A stretch of 33,044 nucleotides of DNA from Trichomonas tenax. Its lineage: Eukaryota; Parabasalia; Trichomonadida; Trichomonadidae. The notes under the pieces are model-generated. The model did no database searches. It was given only the letters and a program-made list of their open reading frames with translations, and was not told the origin of the DNA. Positions 17,267-26,014 of this stretch are shown piece by piece (within the stretch, counting starts at the first letter, position 1; the number at the start of each line of letters is the position of its first letter). Made by a program: the position numbers and the translations under genes. The stretch spans positions 1 to 33,044 of the forward strand of contig JALKBU010000566.1 in assembly GCA_023091735.1 (NCBI GenBank), given 5' to 3'.

Positions 17267-20200
17267 ATGAATTCCGCCCTATTTCGTCCTCCTAAAGCAG
17301 AAAACCGAAAACAAGGGCGGAAAGCTTCGAATACTGATAAACGAAAGAAGTTACACATGATTATCGAGGATTTAAGGAACGAAAAGACAGAATATGAAAA
17401 TTATTCAAATCATCTCTCTCAAACCGAGGAATCGGTTAAAAATGACAACGAAAAACTTCTTCAAGCGATACAAAATCATCAAAACATGTATAAATCACTT
17501 CGAGAAACGCTTAAAAAGTATCCATCAATTTTGAAAAAGTCGTTTAGAGATCACCACGAAGCAAAACACCGATACAACAAATACCACGTCCAAGTAAAAG
17601 GCCAAAAAGATGGAACATGTAATGATAACATGCAAAAAGAAATAAGAAACGTTCTTTTCGATTTACACAATATAAAGAGTGATTTTAACGACGTGAATCA
17701 AGCGAAGCAGAAAATTGAATCTATGATACAACAAGTCAACCAAATGCAAGAAATTCAGAATGGATTGGCGAAAACTAATGCACAGCTTTTAGAAGAGCTT
17801 AATAAGTATCGTAATGAGCCGTCTCTTAAGGACATATTGCAGAGAATCGACAAAAAAGCAGAAAAAACGAAGCAATTACAGAATGAATTAGAAAAAAAGA
17901 CATTAGAACAAAATATAACACCAGCAGATGCATGCAATCAAGCAGGAGGAGCACTGGGAGAGATAGATCCATTGGTAAATAAGCTCAATGATATATTAAA
18001 TCCGAATAATTTATCAACATCTAAATCATTCAACAATACAACACAAAAGAGCTCAATGATATCTAATATGTGCTCCGGACTTTATCAATCCGATGGACAA
18101 ACATCTTTAACACTCGGAAACACTTTAGAAAATATTAATAACTTGAAATATCAATCAGATACGAATATTCCACAAAACACAGATCAGCCACAGCTCAAGA
18201 GTGCCAGAAACAACAATTTATCGAACTCAATGCGCAATTTGCGTCTTAACACAATGAGCACACACAATAATAAAGGAAGAATCTCCAGCGTTGATATTTT
18301 CGTTCCATTCTCGAAGAAGCCTATCACAAAGCAGTCATATGCACATCAAAATAACTATCAGCTAATGCTGCTCGATGATATGAACACATCAGCACAAGTT
18401 TCAGAAGCTTTAAGCGAAGCAGAAAGAAGAAAGAAGAAATACAAAGATGTCGGTTCTAGCGAGTTTCCATCAGACTTTTTCGGACTCAGTGATTTAGAAA
18501 ACGAATCTTCACACAAGACACCAACAGAGGTTGAAATGAAATCTTCAAAAAACAACTCTGAAGATGAAAGCGAACCTTCAATATTCGATGACAGCCCTCT
18601 TAAAATGATTCGTGATTCTGATGGAAATTTGAAGTTCGATAATGATCCATTAGTTGAGAAGTTTATTGCTCCTGATGGCAAAGAAATCACAAGGAATGGT
18701 GATGCATATGTTGATGAAAATGTAAATGAAGTTCAGATTAAGAGAGATCCAAAAGGTTATTATTATCTTAATGACAAAAACACACGTGTTGACTTGAAGC
18801 TTGTTTACAAGAAAGATGATGATCAATCAGAGAGCACACACAAATCCGATGGAGAAATGAGAAGGACTGAACACAGCAGCGAAACAAGACCAATAAAGTC
18901 GAAGACAATCAAAGCTCATTACGCTGATAGCGAAGGAAGTCTGAAAGAAAAAGGTGATCAATTTGATAGCACAGGAACTTGGGATTCGAATGCTGAGAAA
19001 GGAGAAAAGAAACAAAAAGATTTGGATCAAACAGAGATAAAACCGGATGAAACAATGTCTCTCAAGACTCATGCGGTTGAAAAAATCACTGGAGAGAAGA
19101 AAGTTGTAAAAGATGGAAAACCGCTCATCAGGAAGCGAAAGATGAACAAGGAAAATGATGATGAGTCTGATTATGAGTACTTCACTGATGATGAAGCTTT
19201 GCACACAACTCACATAAAGAAAGATGATAAACCGCTCGTCAAGAGGAGAAAATATCCGGGTTATGAGGATCCCGATTGCGAATATGAATACTTTACTGAC
19301 AATGAAGTTCTCCATGCTTCCAAAGTCGTTAAGGATGGAAAGCCTTTGATAAAAAGGAGGAAATATCTAGGAAAGAAAGATGAAGACGGTGAATATGATT
19401 ATGAGTATTTCACAGATGATGAAGAACTTCATGCAACAAAAGTCAATAAAGACAACAAACCTTTGATAAGAAGGAGGAAATATCCAGGCTATGATAAACC
19501 TGATTGCGAATACGAGTATCTTACAGATGATGAAGCTCTCCATGCGACTAAAGTCACCAAAGATGGAAAGCCAATGATCAGGAGAAAAAAATCACTCGAG
19601 AAGAACTCTGACGGTGAATATGATTATGAGTATTTCATTGATGACGAAGCTATCCATAAAACACATGTTGTTAAAGATGGAAAGCCACTGATTAGATATA
19701 GAAATGGCCAAAAAGATGATAAAGGCGAGTATGATTATGACTATTCTACAGATGACGAAGCACTCCACACAACAAAGTTCGATGATGAGAAAGGGAAACC
19801 AATTGTAAGACGTCGTCCTATTGCAAACTACAAAGATTCCGACTGTCAATATGAATATTTCACAGATGATGAAGCACTGCATACGAAGCACCTTGAAGAG
19901 AACGGAAAACCAGTCATCAAGCGTAGAAAACATTCAGGTTACAAAGATGATGATTGCGAATACGAAACATTTACAGATGATGAAGCGCTTCACGCAACAA
20001 AAGTTAAGAAGAACGAAAGACCTATGAAGCGTCGTAGGAAATATCCAGGATACAAAGAACCTGATTGCGAATACGAATATCTCACAGACAACGAAACTCT
20101 TCATGCTTCAAAAGTTACAAAAGATGGAAAACCAATGATCCGAAGAAGAAAATCATTCCAAAAGAACTCCGACGATGAATACGATTATGAGTATTTGACG

Positions 20201-22657
20201 GATGATGAAGCAATCCACAAAACTCACATTGTTAAGGACGGAAAGCCATTAATCAGATACAGAAACGGTGACGTCAACAGTGATGATGAATACGAGTATA
20301 ATTACTCAACAGATGATGAAGCTCTTCACACAACTCATTACAAGGATGATAACAAGCCAATGATCAGAAGGAGAAAGTTCCCTGGTTACGACAAATCAGA
20401 TTGCGAGTACGAATATCTCACGGACAACGAAGCCCTCCATGCCAAGAAAGTCACGAGAAATGGAAAGCCGACAATTAAGAGGCAAACAGGTAAAAAGAAT
20501 TCGGATGGTGAATACGATTATGAGTACTTCACAGATGAGGAAGCTGTCCACAAAACACATGTTGTTAGGGATGGAAAGCCTCTGATTAGATATAGGAACG
20601 GCGAAAAGGACAGTGAAGGTGAATACGAGTATGAATATTCAACAGACGATGAAGCACTTCACACAACAAGATATGACGATGAAGATGGAAAGCCAATGGT
20701 TCGCAGACGCCCAATATCAGATTATAAAGATTCTGAATGCGAGTATGAGTACTTCACTGATGATGAAGCATTGCACACAACAAAGATCAGTAAAGATGAC
20801 AAACCAACTATTCGTCGCAGGAAGTTTCCAGGATATGAGGACTCTGACTCCGAATACGAATACTTCACTGACGAAGAAGGTCTCCATCAAACAAGCGTCA
20901 TGAAGGATGGAAAGCCGATGCTGAGGAGAAGAACAGGAAGAAAGAACGGCGATGACGAATATGAATACGACTATTTCACGGATCCTGATAACAAGTTTGT
21001 TGCAACAAAAAGAACAGAAGTTTCAGATCTCGATGAAGTGAAGAGGAAGAAAGCTCAAGAAGAAGAATATGAATACATTTACGAAGAGGAGGAAGTTGCT
21101 GATGAAGAAAATAATGTTTATTACTCAGACAAATTCTACTCCGATGACAAAGAAAATGAAAATGGTGAACAAAGAATGAAGTTAACAAGGAAATCTTCGT
21201 TCAGAGAAGAACTTCCAGAAGAAAAGGAAGAAAAGGCTGAAGAACCAGCGCAAAACGAGGAGGATTACAGGCACAAAGCTTTTGCAATTCCTGTCATTGA
21301 AACATTCAGAAACAATGGAGAAAATCCATTCGCTTCTATCAGAAAACGCAGGAGAACGAATAAGAGCGATGATGACCAGAAAGATTTGGATAATGAAAAG
21401 AGAAGGAAGAACTTACTCGATTCAGATCCAGAACCAAATCCAGATCCAAACTTGACGATTACTAAACTCGCACAAGATCGCTACGGCATTGAAGTTGCTG
21501 GAGGAACGCCTGCTGAGTACGTAACTGGCAATTCGGACTCTAAGTGGACTCGCAATCTCATCCAAAACGCCATCACAACGCAACTCGATAGAACTCGTCT
21601 TCAAGTTGAAATCGCTGATAAATCGCTGCAGCTTTCTGCGATTGTTGATCAGATCATCAAAGCGAAGATGGAACTCAAGCAACTTCAAAACTCTCAAAAC
21701 AGAGGTGTTCCGCAATTAGAGATTGATGTATTCTCGATGACAGCGAGTGGAGGACCTATCCAAGATGTTCCTAAATCAAGCATTGAAATACAAACAGATC
21801 TCGGAATGGCGGGTTTGGAAGCTCAAGATGAAGAAATCAAGAACAACATTCAGATATTGTCACACGTTTTCATCAACGAGCAACAGAAGAAAGTTTACCA
21901 GTTCCACATTCCTCATCTTCAGGAGACTCTTAGAAATGCAGAACAGAAGAACACGAGACTTCGCTTAATGCAAGAAGATCTTGAGAGAAGAATGATCATT
22001 GTCTGCCCAGATACTGGAATGAGTGCTGCATCAGCTGCAACAAGAGAAAGAATCAGATACGAGAAGAGTATTGACCAAAGGAGAACAATGCTTGAGACAA
22101 TTGAGAAACAAACAGAAGAGTGCCACGAACAAATCAAGAAATTGAAGGCCAGAATCAAAGATCAGAAGTGCATCCAAGACATGCTGAAAAGGAAGACGGC
22201 AGAAGGCGGACATATACCACCTCCTAATGTCAAAGCTTTGTGCAGGCAATTAGATGACAACAGAGAAAAAGCAGCAGAGTTAAGCCAAAAGATAGAATAT
22301 TTGAAGCATGAAGAAAAGTTCACTGATGATGGATTTGCAAAGATCGAGAAACTCATATCAGAAGGCGCAATTAGCGACATGGAGGAAGCAAACAACAGAC
22401 TTCTCATGAGAATCACACAGAGAAAGGTCAAATTTGATGCAATGAGGAGAACTGATCACACAACAAGAACAATTCCACTCACTTTCTCAGACGATATTTC
22501 GGCAATTGAAACAAGATACAGAGATATACAGAACGAAATGGTTATGATACAGAGCAAAGAGAATGCTCTTATGACTAAGATCAAGAAGAAGATTGCACGC
22601 ATCCAAAAGATGGGAATCAATCTTCTTGAAATATCATTGATTCCATCAGATATTTAA
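17267..22657 (+). CDS. Giant coiled-coil protein with 16 tandem ~37-residue repeats, 1796 residues
   Basis: Residues 1-30 are basic. About 25-210 is coiled coil, 220-440 is Asn/Ser-rich and probably disordered, and 440-630 is charged. From residue 636 (19172) to about 1235 lie 16 full repeats and part of a 17th of the form YEYFTDDEALH-TKV-KDGKP-IRRRK--GY-D-DCE. An acidic Glu/Tyr-rich segment follows (near 1265-1285), and then long coiled coil from about 1420 to the end. There is no ATPase motor, kinase or membrane segment. A structural cytoskeletal protein is inferred; the repeats alternate acidic (FTDDE) and basic (IRRRK) halves, suggesting self-association or charge-zipper packing. The stop is followed by A (TAAATA), compatible with a stop-overlapping UAAA signal. 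Decay of a copy of its 3' end is seen near 23810. No named family is recognised. Confidence 0.9.
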   Translation: MNSALFRPPKAENRKQGRKASNTDKRKKLHMIIEDLRNEKTEYENYSNHLSQTEESVKNDNEKLLQAIQNHQNMYKSLRETLKKYPSILKKSFRDHHEAKHRYNKYHVQVKGQKDGTCNDNMQKEIRNVLFDLHNIKSDFNDVNQAKQKIESMIQQVNQMQEIQNGLAKTNAQLLEELNKYRNEPSLKDILQRIDKKAEKTKQLQNELEKKTLEQNITPADACNQAGGALGEIDPLVNKLNDILNPNNLSTSKSFNNTTQKSSMISNMCSGLYQSDGQTSLTLGNTLENINNLKYQSDTNIPQNTDQPQLKSARNNNLSNSMRNLRLNTMSTHNNKGRISSVDIFVPFSKKPITKQSYAHQNNYQLMLLDDMNTSAQVSEALSEAERRKKKYKDVGSSEFPSDFFGLSDLENESSHKTPTEVEMKSSKNNSEDESEPSIFDDSPLKMIRDSDGNLKFDNDPLVEKFIAPDGKEITRNGDAYVDENVNEVQIKRDPKGYYYLNDKNTRVDLKLVYKKDDDQSESTHKSDGEMRRTEHSSETRPIKSKTIKAHYADSEGSLKEKGDQFDSTGTWDSNAEKGEKKQKDLDQTEIKPDETMSLKTHAVEKITGEKKVVKDGKPLIRKRKMNKENDDESDYEYFTDDEALHTTHIKKDDKPLVKRRKYPGYEDPDCEYEYFTDNEVLHASKVVKDGKPLIKRRKYLGKKDEDGEYDYEYFTDDEELHATKVNKDNKPLIRRRKYPGYDKPDCEYEYLTDDEALHATKVTKDGKPMIRRKKSLEKNSDGEYDYEYFIDDEAIHKTHVVKDGKPLIRYRNGQKDDKGEYDYDYSTDDEALHTTKFDDEKGKPIVRRRPIANYKDSDCQYEYFTDDEALHTKHLEENGKPVIKRRKHSGYKDDDCEYETFTDDEALHATKVKKNERPMKRRRKYPGYKEPDCEYEYLTDNETLHASKVTKDGKPMIRRRKSFQKNSDDEYDYEYLTDDEAIHKTHIVKDGKPLIRYRNGDVNSDDEYEYNYSTDDEALHTTHYKDDNKPMIRRRKFPGYDKSDCEYEYLTDNEALHAKKVTRNGKPTIKRQTGKKNSDGEYDYEYFTDEEAVHKTHVVRDGKPLIRYRNGEKDSEGEYEYEYSTDDEALHTTRYDDEDGKPMVRRRPISDYKDSECEYEYFTDDEALHTTKISKDDKPTIRRRKFPGYEDSDSEYEYFTDEEGLHQTSVMKDGKPMLRRRTGRKNGDDEYEYDYFTDPDNKFVATKRTEVSDLDEVKRKKAQEEEYEYIYEEEEVADEENNVYYSDKFYSDDKENENGEQRMKLTRKSSFREELPEEKEEKAEEPAQNEEDYRHKAFAIPVIETFRNNGENPFASIRKRRRTNKSDDDQKDLDNEKRRKNLLDSDPEPNPDPNLTITKLAQDRYGIEVAGGTPAEYVTGNSDSKWTRNLIQNAITTQLDRTRLQVEIADKSLQLSAIVDQIIKAKMELKQLQNSQNRGVPQLEIDVFSMTASGGPIQDVPKSSIEIQTDLGMAGLEAQDEEIKNNIQILSHVFINEQQKKVYQFHIPHLQETLRNAEQKNTRLRLMQEDLERRMIIVCPDTGMSAASAATRERIRYEKSIDQRRTMLETIEKQTEECHEQIKKLKARIKDQKCIQDMLKRKTAEGGHIPPPNVKALCRQLDDNREKAAELSQKIEYLKHEEKFTDDGFAKIEKLISEGAISDMEEANNRLLMRITQRKVKFDAMRRTDHTTRTIPLTFSDDISAIETRYRDIQNEMVMIQSKENALMTKIKKKIARIQKMGINLLEISLIPSDI
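19172..20980 (+). repeat. In-frame tandem repeat array (~111 bp unit, 16 copies plus partial)
   Basis: Each unit is 36-39 codons and begins Y-E-Y-F-T-D-D-E. Units fall into types by their second half: a YPGY-DCE type, an EKNSDGEYD type, an IRYRNG type and an RRRPI type. These types recur in order (units 3-7, 8-11, 11-15), so multi-unit blocks were duplicated. Many synonymous differences separate copies, so the protein pattern is better conserved than the DNA. Confidence 0.85.
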
Positions 22658-22826
22658 ATATATTTTTTGTTTGGTTTTTATTATATTTATATTTTTATCT
22701 TTCAGTTCCCAATAGTTTCTACAATATATATCAGATCATAAAAGAAAACTTCAATGCATGCCCTTGAATGGATTATTGAAATGAATTTATTAATTTTTAG
22801 AAGAGGATCTTTCATTTTTTGATCGT

Positions 22827-23689
22827 CTATAAGTGGATTCCAGGAAGTGTTCGAAGGAAGTCATAGATTTTATGTTTGTCACAAAGAAAAGCGATCCACA
22901 ATGTTGAATCATTATCTTTATTTGGAGAGTTCGGATCAACATTTGGGAGATGAGAGAAATATTTGACAGCTTCGAGATTTCCTTTACGGCAGAACAGCCA
23001 AAAAGCATTATAACCGCTAAGATCATAATACAAATAGTTCACCCCTGATTCAACAAGAATCTTAGCGAGTTTGAAGTCATTAAAATATGCTGCACGAATA
23101 AGAATATTGAATCCATCATCACTAAGCATTTCGCAGAATTTTTCTTAGATCCCAAAATCAAGCGCAATTTTGTCATTGCTTTCTGCAATTTTCACAAAGA
23201 TTCTTTATATTTTAGAAAAAGTTATAGCTTGCTTTGTCCAGATTCTTCAATGCATTGATATGAATATTATTTTGAATTTGTATTTTTGTAATCTCAGATT
23301 CTAGATATTGGACTTTCTTTCGGAGTTCCCCGTTTGCAAATAGAAGAGATTCGTTGTAACATGTGTTCACATAGTTTTGAGAATCAGAGGAATCGCGTGA
23401 TGCTATTATGTAACTTATGATTTCTGGAATGAATTTGATTTTCAATACATCATGGGAAGTTTTCAAGAATTGGATAATTCTATCATTTCTTTCGTTGCAA
23501 TCACCGAAATCTACGTCGATCTGTTTGAAAATCATGAATCGCTCGATTTTGTTAAAATCATTTTTGATTTTATTCATTAATGAGATTGATTCTTCGAATC
23601 TCATTATTGATGACTTTAACTACATTGATTACTTCATTGACATCCAAATTTTGTTTGCCGAAAGAATCAATTCTTTCATTTGAGTCCAT
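22827..23689 (-). pseudogene. Ankyrin-repeat protein pseudogene
   Basis: Reading leftward: a start MDSNERIDSF at 23689 runs about 40 codons. A frameshift near 23600 leads into FEESISLMNKIKNDFNKIE and onward to 23212 (stop after LDKASYNFF). Another frame then supplies IAESNDKIALDFGI, an in-frame TAA, and EKFCEMLSDDGFNILIRAA, continuing as two ankyrin repeats (YFNDFKLAKILVESGVN; NLEAVKYFSHLPNVDPN) to LPGIHL and a stop at 22827. At least two frame changes and one nonsense codon break the gene. Large families of helical-N-terminus plus ankyrin proteins are known in trichomonads; the break pattern suggests neutral decay. It is also possible that the ankyrin half is still expressed as a short 100-residue protein. 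Confidence 0.7.
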
Positions 23690-24011
23690 TGAAAAATAAA
23701 ATAAAAAATTGCCAACTATAACCGTCAGAAAAATTAGGATTGTGAGGTTTACGAATAAACTGTAATACTACAAAATGGAAGTAATTATCAGATAATATAG
23801 TATTATAATATGTTAATGACACAGAGCAAAGAGAATGATCTTATGGCAAATGTCAAAAAGTAGGAATCTAAAATATATAACTTTATAAATATAGCTTTAT
23901 TGAAGCAATTTAATCAAATGTTATAAATGGATTTAACATAACAAAATATTGATATTCAATGTAGTTACCAACATAGACTGTCATTATATTATAATTGATC
24001 CAATAGCAATA
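23690..24011. other. Non-coding DNA containing a decayed copy of the 3' end of the 1796-residue gene
   Basis: At 23810-23860 the sequence carries the same 17 bases as 22549-22565 (ACAGAGCAAAGAGAATG), then TCTTATG-like, AAG-rich and GGAATC pieces in the same order. It would read M-M-QSKEN-LM---K then stop, against QSKENALMTKIKKK in the intact gene. The rest of the interval shows nothing. Confidence 0.6.
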
Positions 24012-24548
24012 CTATTGATTAACGAAACCAAATGTTAAATTTAATGAATTGGTTGTTTGTAATTCAATATTTTCTTTGCTAACATCATCAATCAAGCATT
24101 TGCTTACTGTAATAATACCCGTATTAGTACTGAATAATGATTTGCGCTAATTTATAGCAAAAGAGCATCGATAAATAAGGACTTTATAACTGTAGGAAAA
24201 CTCCATGAAAAACTAGCAGAAATTGGATTCAGTATTGTTGATGAAACTCAAATATTTTGTTGTTCCATGTATGTAATAATAATCAATTATAATTACAACA
24301 GCCTTGCAGCTGTCTACATTGCAGAATGATATATTGCCATTAGTTTTCAGCGTATTGAACAAAAGGGTTGGATTGTAATATGCTTCATTTCTCGAAAAGT
24401 TTGTATTAATACATCTCAAATATCCTGTTGTCCTTATAGCACAGTTAGCAACATCGTAGTCACCTGCACTACATACAGTTGTATCTTCTAAATAGACAAT
24501 TCTGCTTGGGTTATGTGTGTTAAAATCAGCAAAACAAATCGGAAGATC
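24012..24548 (-). pseudogene. Pseudogene fragment of a trichomonad surface-protein-like (beta-helix type) family
   Basis: One minus-strand frame, interrupted by stops, reads DLPICFADFNTHNPSRIVYL, then CSAGDYDVANCAIRTTGYLRC, then NGNISFCNVDSC and HGTTKYLSFINNT, and after stops NTGIITVSKCLIDDVSK before the final stop at 24012. The short beta-like pieces with Cys, 'CxxxxNT-GxITVSxC' and 'FINNT' are what I remember of a large T. vaginalis/T. foetus family of secreted or surface proteins resembling polymorphic membrane proteins. At least three in-frame stops (24549, about 24211 and about 24135) break it and no start is present. Family naming is recall; the ex-coding nature is seen directly. Confidence 0.55.
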
Positions 24549-25540
24549 TTACAGATATCAATGACCGAATAATGTGATATTTATAATATTTCTTATTTAT
24601 CTGTTATTTATTGTGTATACGAATTTTACACATATAATGTAATATTTTCATCATTATTAGCACACTTGAAAGCATACTTTTCTCGCTAAAGTTGATAAAT
24701 TTCAACAAAAAACAATTAATAACTCAATACAGGAAGCTAACAATTCCGATTACTTTGCATATTTGTATTCACACATATAGCCCTGAGAAACTGTATTGCG
24801 CTGGAGTGGACTTTTTTCTTTACCCATGCTGCTGATATTATATCTCACGACTTGGAAAACAGAATCCAACAAAATCTAAATATGTTATAGGATAGTATCT
24901 CTTATATCTACAGCCTAGATATGACAGTCTGAAACAACATCAGTGTGGAGAAAAACGGCACACAAGCCGACGGTTCTAACAAAAAATTAAGAGGACCCAA
25001 GCAAAAATTGCATTTCGCGAAACTGGTGAGGTTTTAAACAAAACTTAAGCGACAGAATATCTTTGCTTAGTCAAAATGCAACAAGTATCGCGAAGATTTG
25101 GCAAATTATTAGTAATTGAAAATTTTTTATATAATATTTTTTTAATCAACGTCAACACCAATCAATATATATTCCAATCGATTTTTTTGGGCTATGGATG
25201 CATCATACTTGAATGCTGACATCCAAAAGATATCATATACTTCTATTCTCATAAATGGGGCGAAAATGATGAAAAATATGAATAAAATCAATAATAACTC
25301 AATGAATACACATATTCATTATGCTTTAGTACGACTATAGACAATAGATTCTGATTACAGACAACTTATATCGATAACAAGCTGATTTACTCAAAAATAG
25401 GAGGAAATCAAATTTGCAATTGATGTATTCTTCGAAGTATATAGATTTTAACATGTGAATACTATAGTGTATGGAGTTTGTATTTCATTGGTGTGTGCAA
25501 AAATGATCTGTTGTTTTTGTTGCAGTCTAGAGATGGCGTT
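24549..25540. other. Non-coding AT-rich region
   Basis: About 1 kb without an intact gene. A short frame at 24957-25034 (GTQADGSNKKLRGPKQK) followed by a frame change could be a remnant of a DNA-binding or transposase N-terminus, but this is weak. Nothing else is recognised. Confidence 0.4.
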
Positions 25541-25986
25541 TAATACCCCCTGGAAATCTGACACTTTGGACCCCGCCCTTAACCCGAATTATGATATTTT
25601 TTTACATAAATAACCTTAAAATCACATTATTTATTATGATTAATAGGCGTGCCAAGTTGCCGGTGTAAAGCTATCAAAAAGCTAGTTGCCCCAATTCTCT
25701 GTTTTGCCACCTCCTGGAGTGGGTACGTTATAGTATAATAATAGTTTGTTTTTTTTTTCATTAAAAACAGTAAAATCAATTGACACCGTGGCTTTCCAGA
25801 CTGCTTATGTTTAAAACATGGTATATAGCTATAATATGAGGGGCTGCTCCTCAGGGCCCATGTCACTTTCCAAAAATTGTGAGCATTGGCCTTAAAAAGG
25901 CCAATGCTCACAACCCTAAATATATATTTAAACAAAACAGATTTTGGGGCTATATAAAAATTCAAAGTAAAATAATCGTCGCAAAG
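25540..25986. other. GC-richer non-coding island with hairpins upstream of the cyclase-like gene
   Basis: This stretch is visibly richer in G and C (for example ACCCCCTGG, GACCCCGCCC, TTGCCGGTG, GCCACCTCCTGG) than surrounding intergenic DNA. It contains TGAGG...CCTCA (25837-25841/25849-25853) and the perfect 17-bp hairpin at 25877-25913. A minus-strand frame at 25627-25965 has no recognisable product and spans the hairpin, so I do not call a gene. Possibilities are a non-coding RNA, a short foldback/MITE-like insertion, or a regulatory region. Confidence 0.4.
25877..25913. repeat. Perfect 17-bp inverted repeat with 3-nt loop
   Basis: TTGTGAGCATTGGCCTT (25877-25893), AAA loop, AAGGCCAATGCTCACAA (25897-25913). 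Every one of the 17 pairs is Watson-Crick. It lies about 100 bases upstream of the ATG at 26015. Confidence 0.9.
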
Positions 25987-26010
25987 TTTTTTAAAAAACG
26001 TGCTCTAAAA
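25987..26010 (+). promoter_or_regulatory. TTTAAA...ACGTGC core promoter motif
   Basis: TTTTTTAAAAAACGTGC followed by TCTAAAA, ending a few bases before the ATG at 26015. The segment ACGTGC-CTAAAA recurs before the gene starting at 32771 (minus), where it reads ACGTGCACTAAAA. TTTAAA relates it to the motifs at 6321 and 17241. Confidence 0.45.
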
Positions 26011-26014
26011 AAAT

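Noticed and set aside
24957..25110. Frame GTQADGSNKKLRGPKQK with a following shifted frame, resembling a transposase helix-turn-helix N-terminus
   Set aside because: Too short and broken to assign; no terminal inverted repeats or catalytic residues were found around it.
25627..25965. 112-codon minus-strand frame in the GC-richer island
   Set aside because: It runs through the perfect hairpin and shows no recognisable protein content or promoter.
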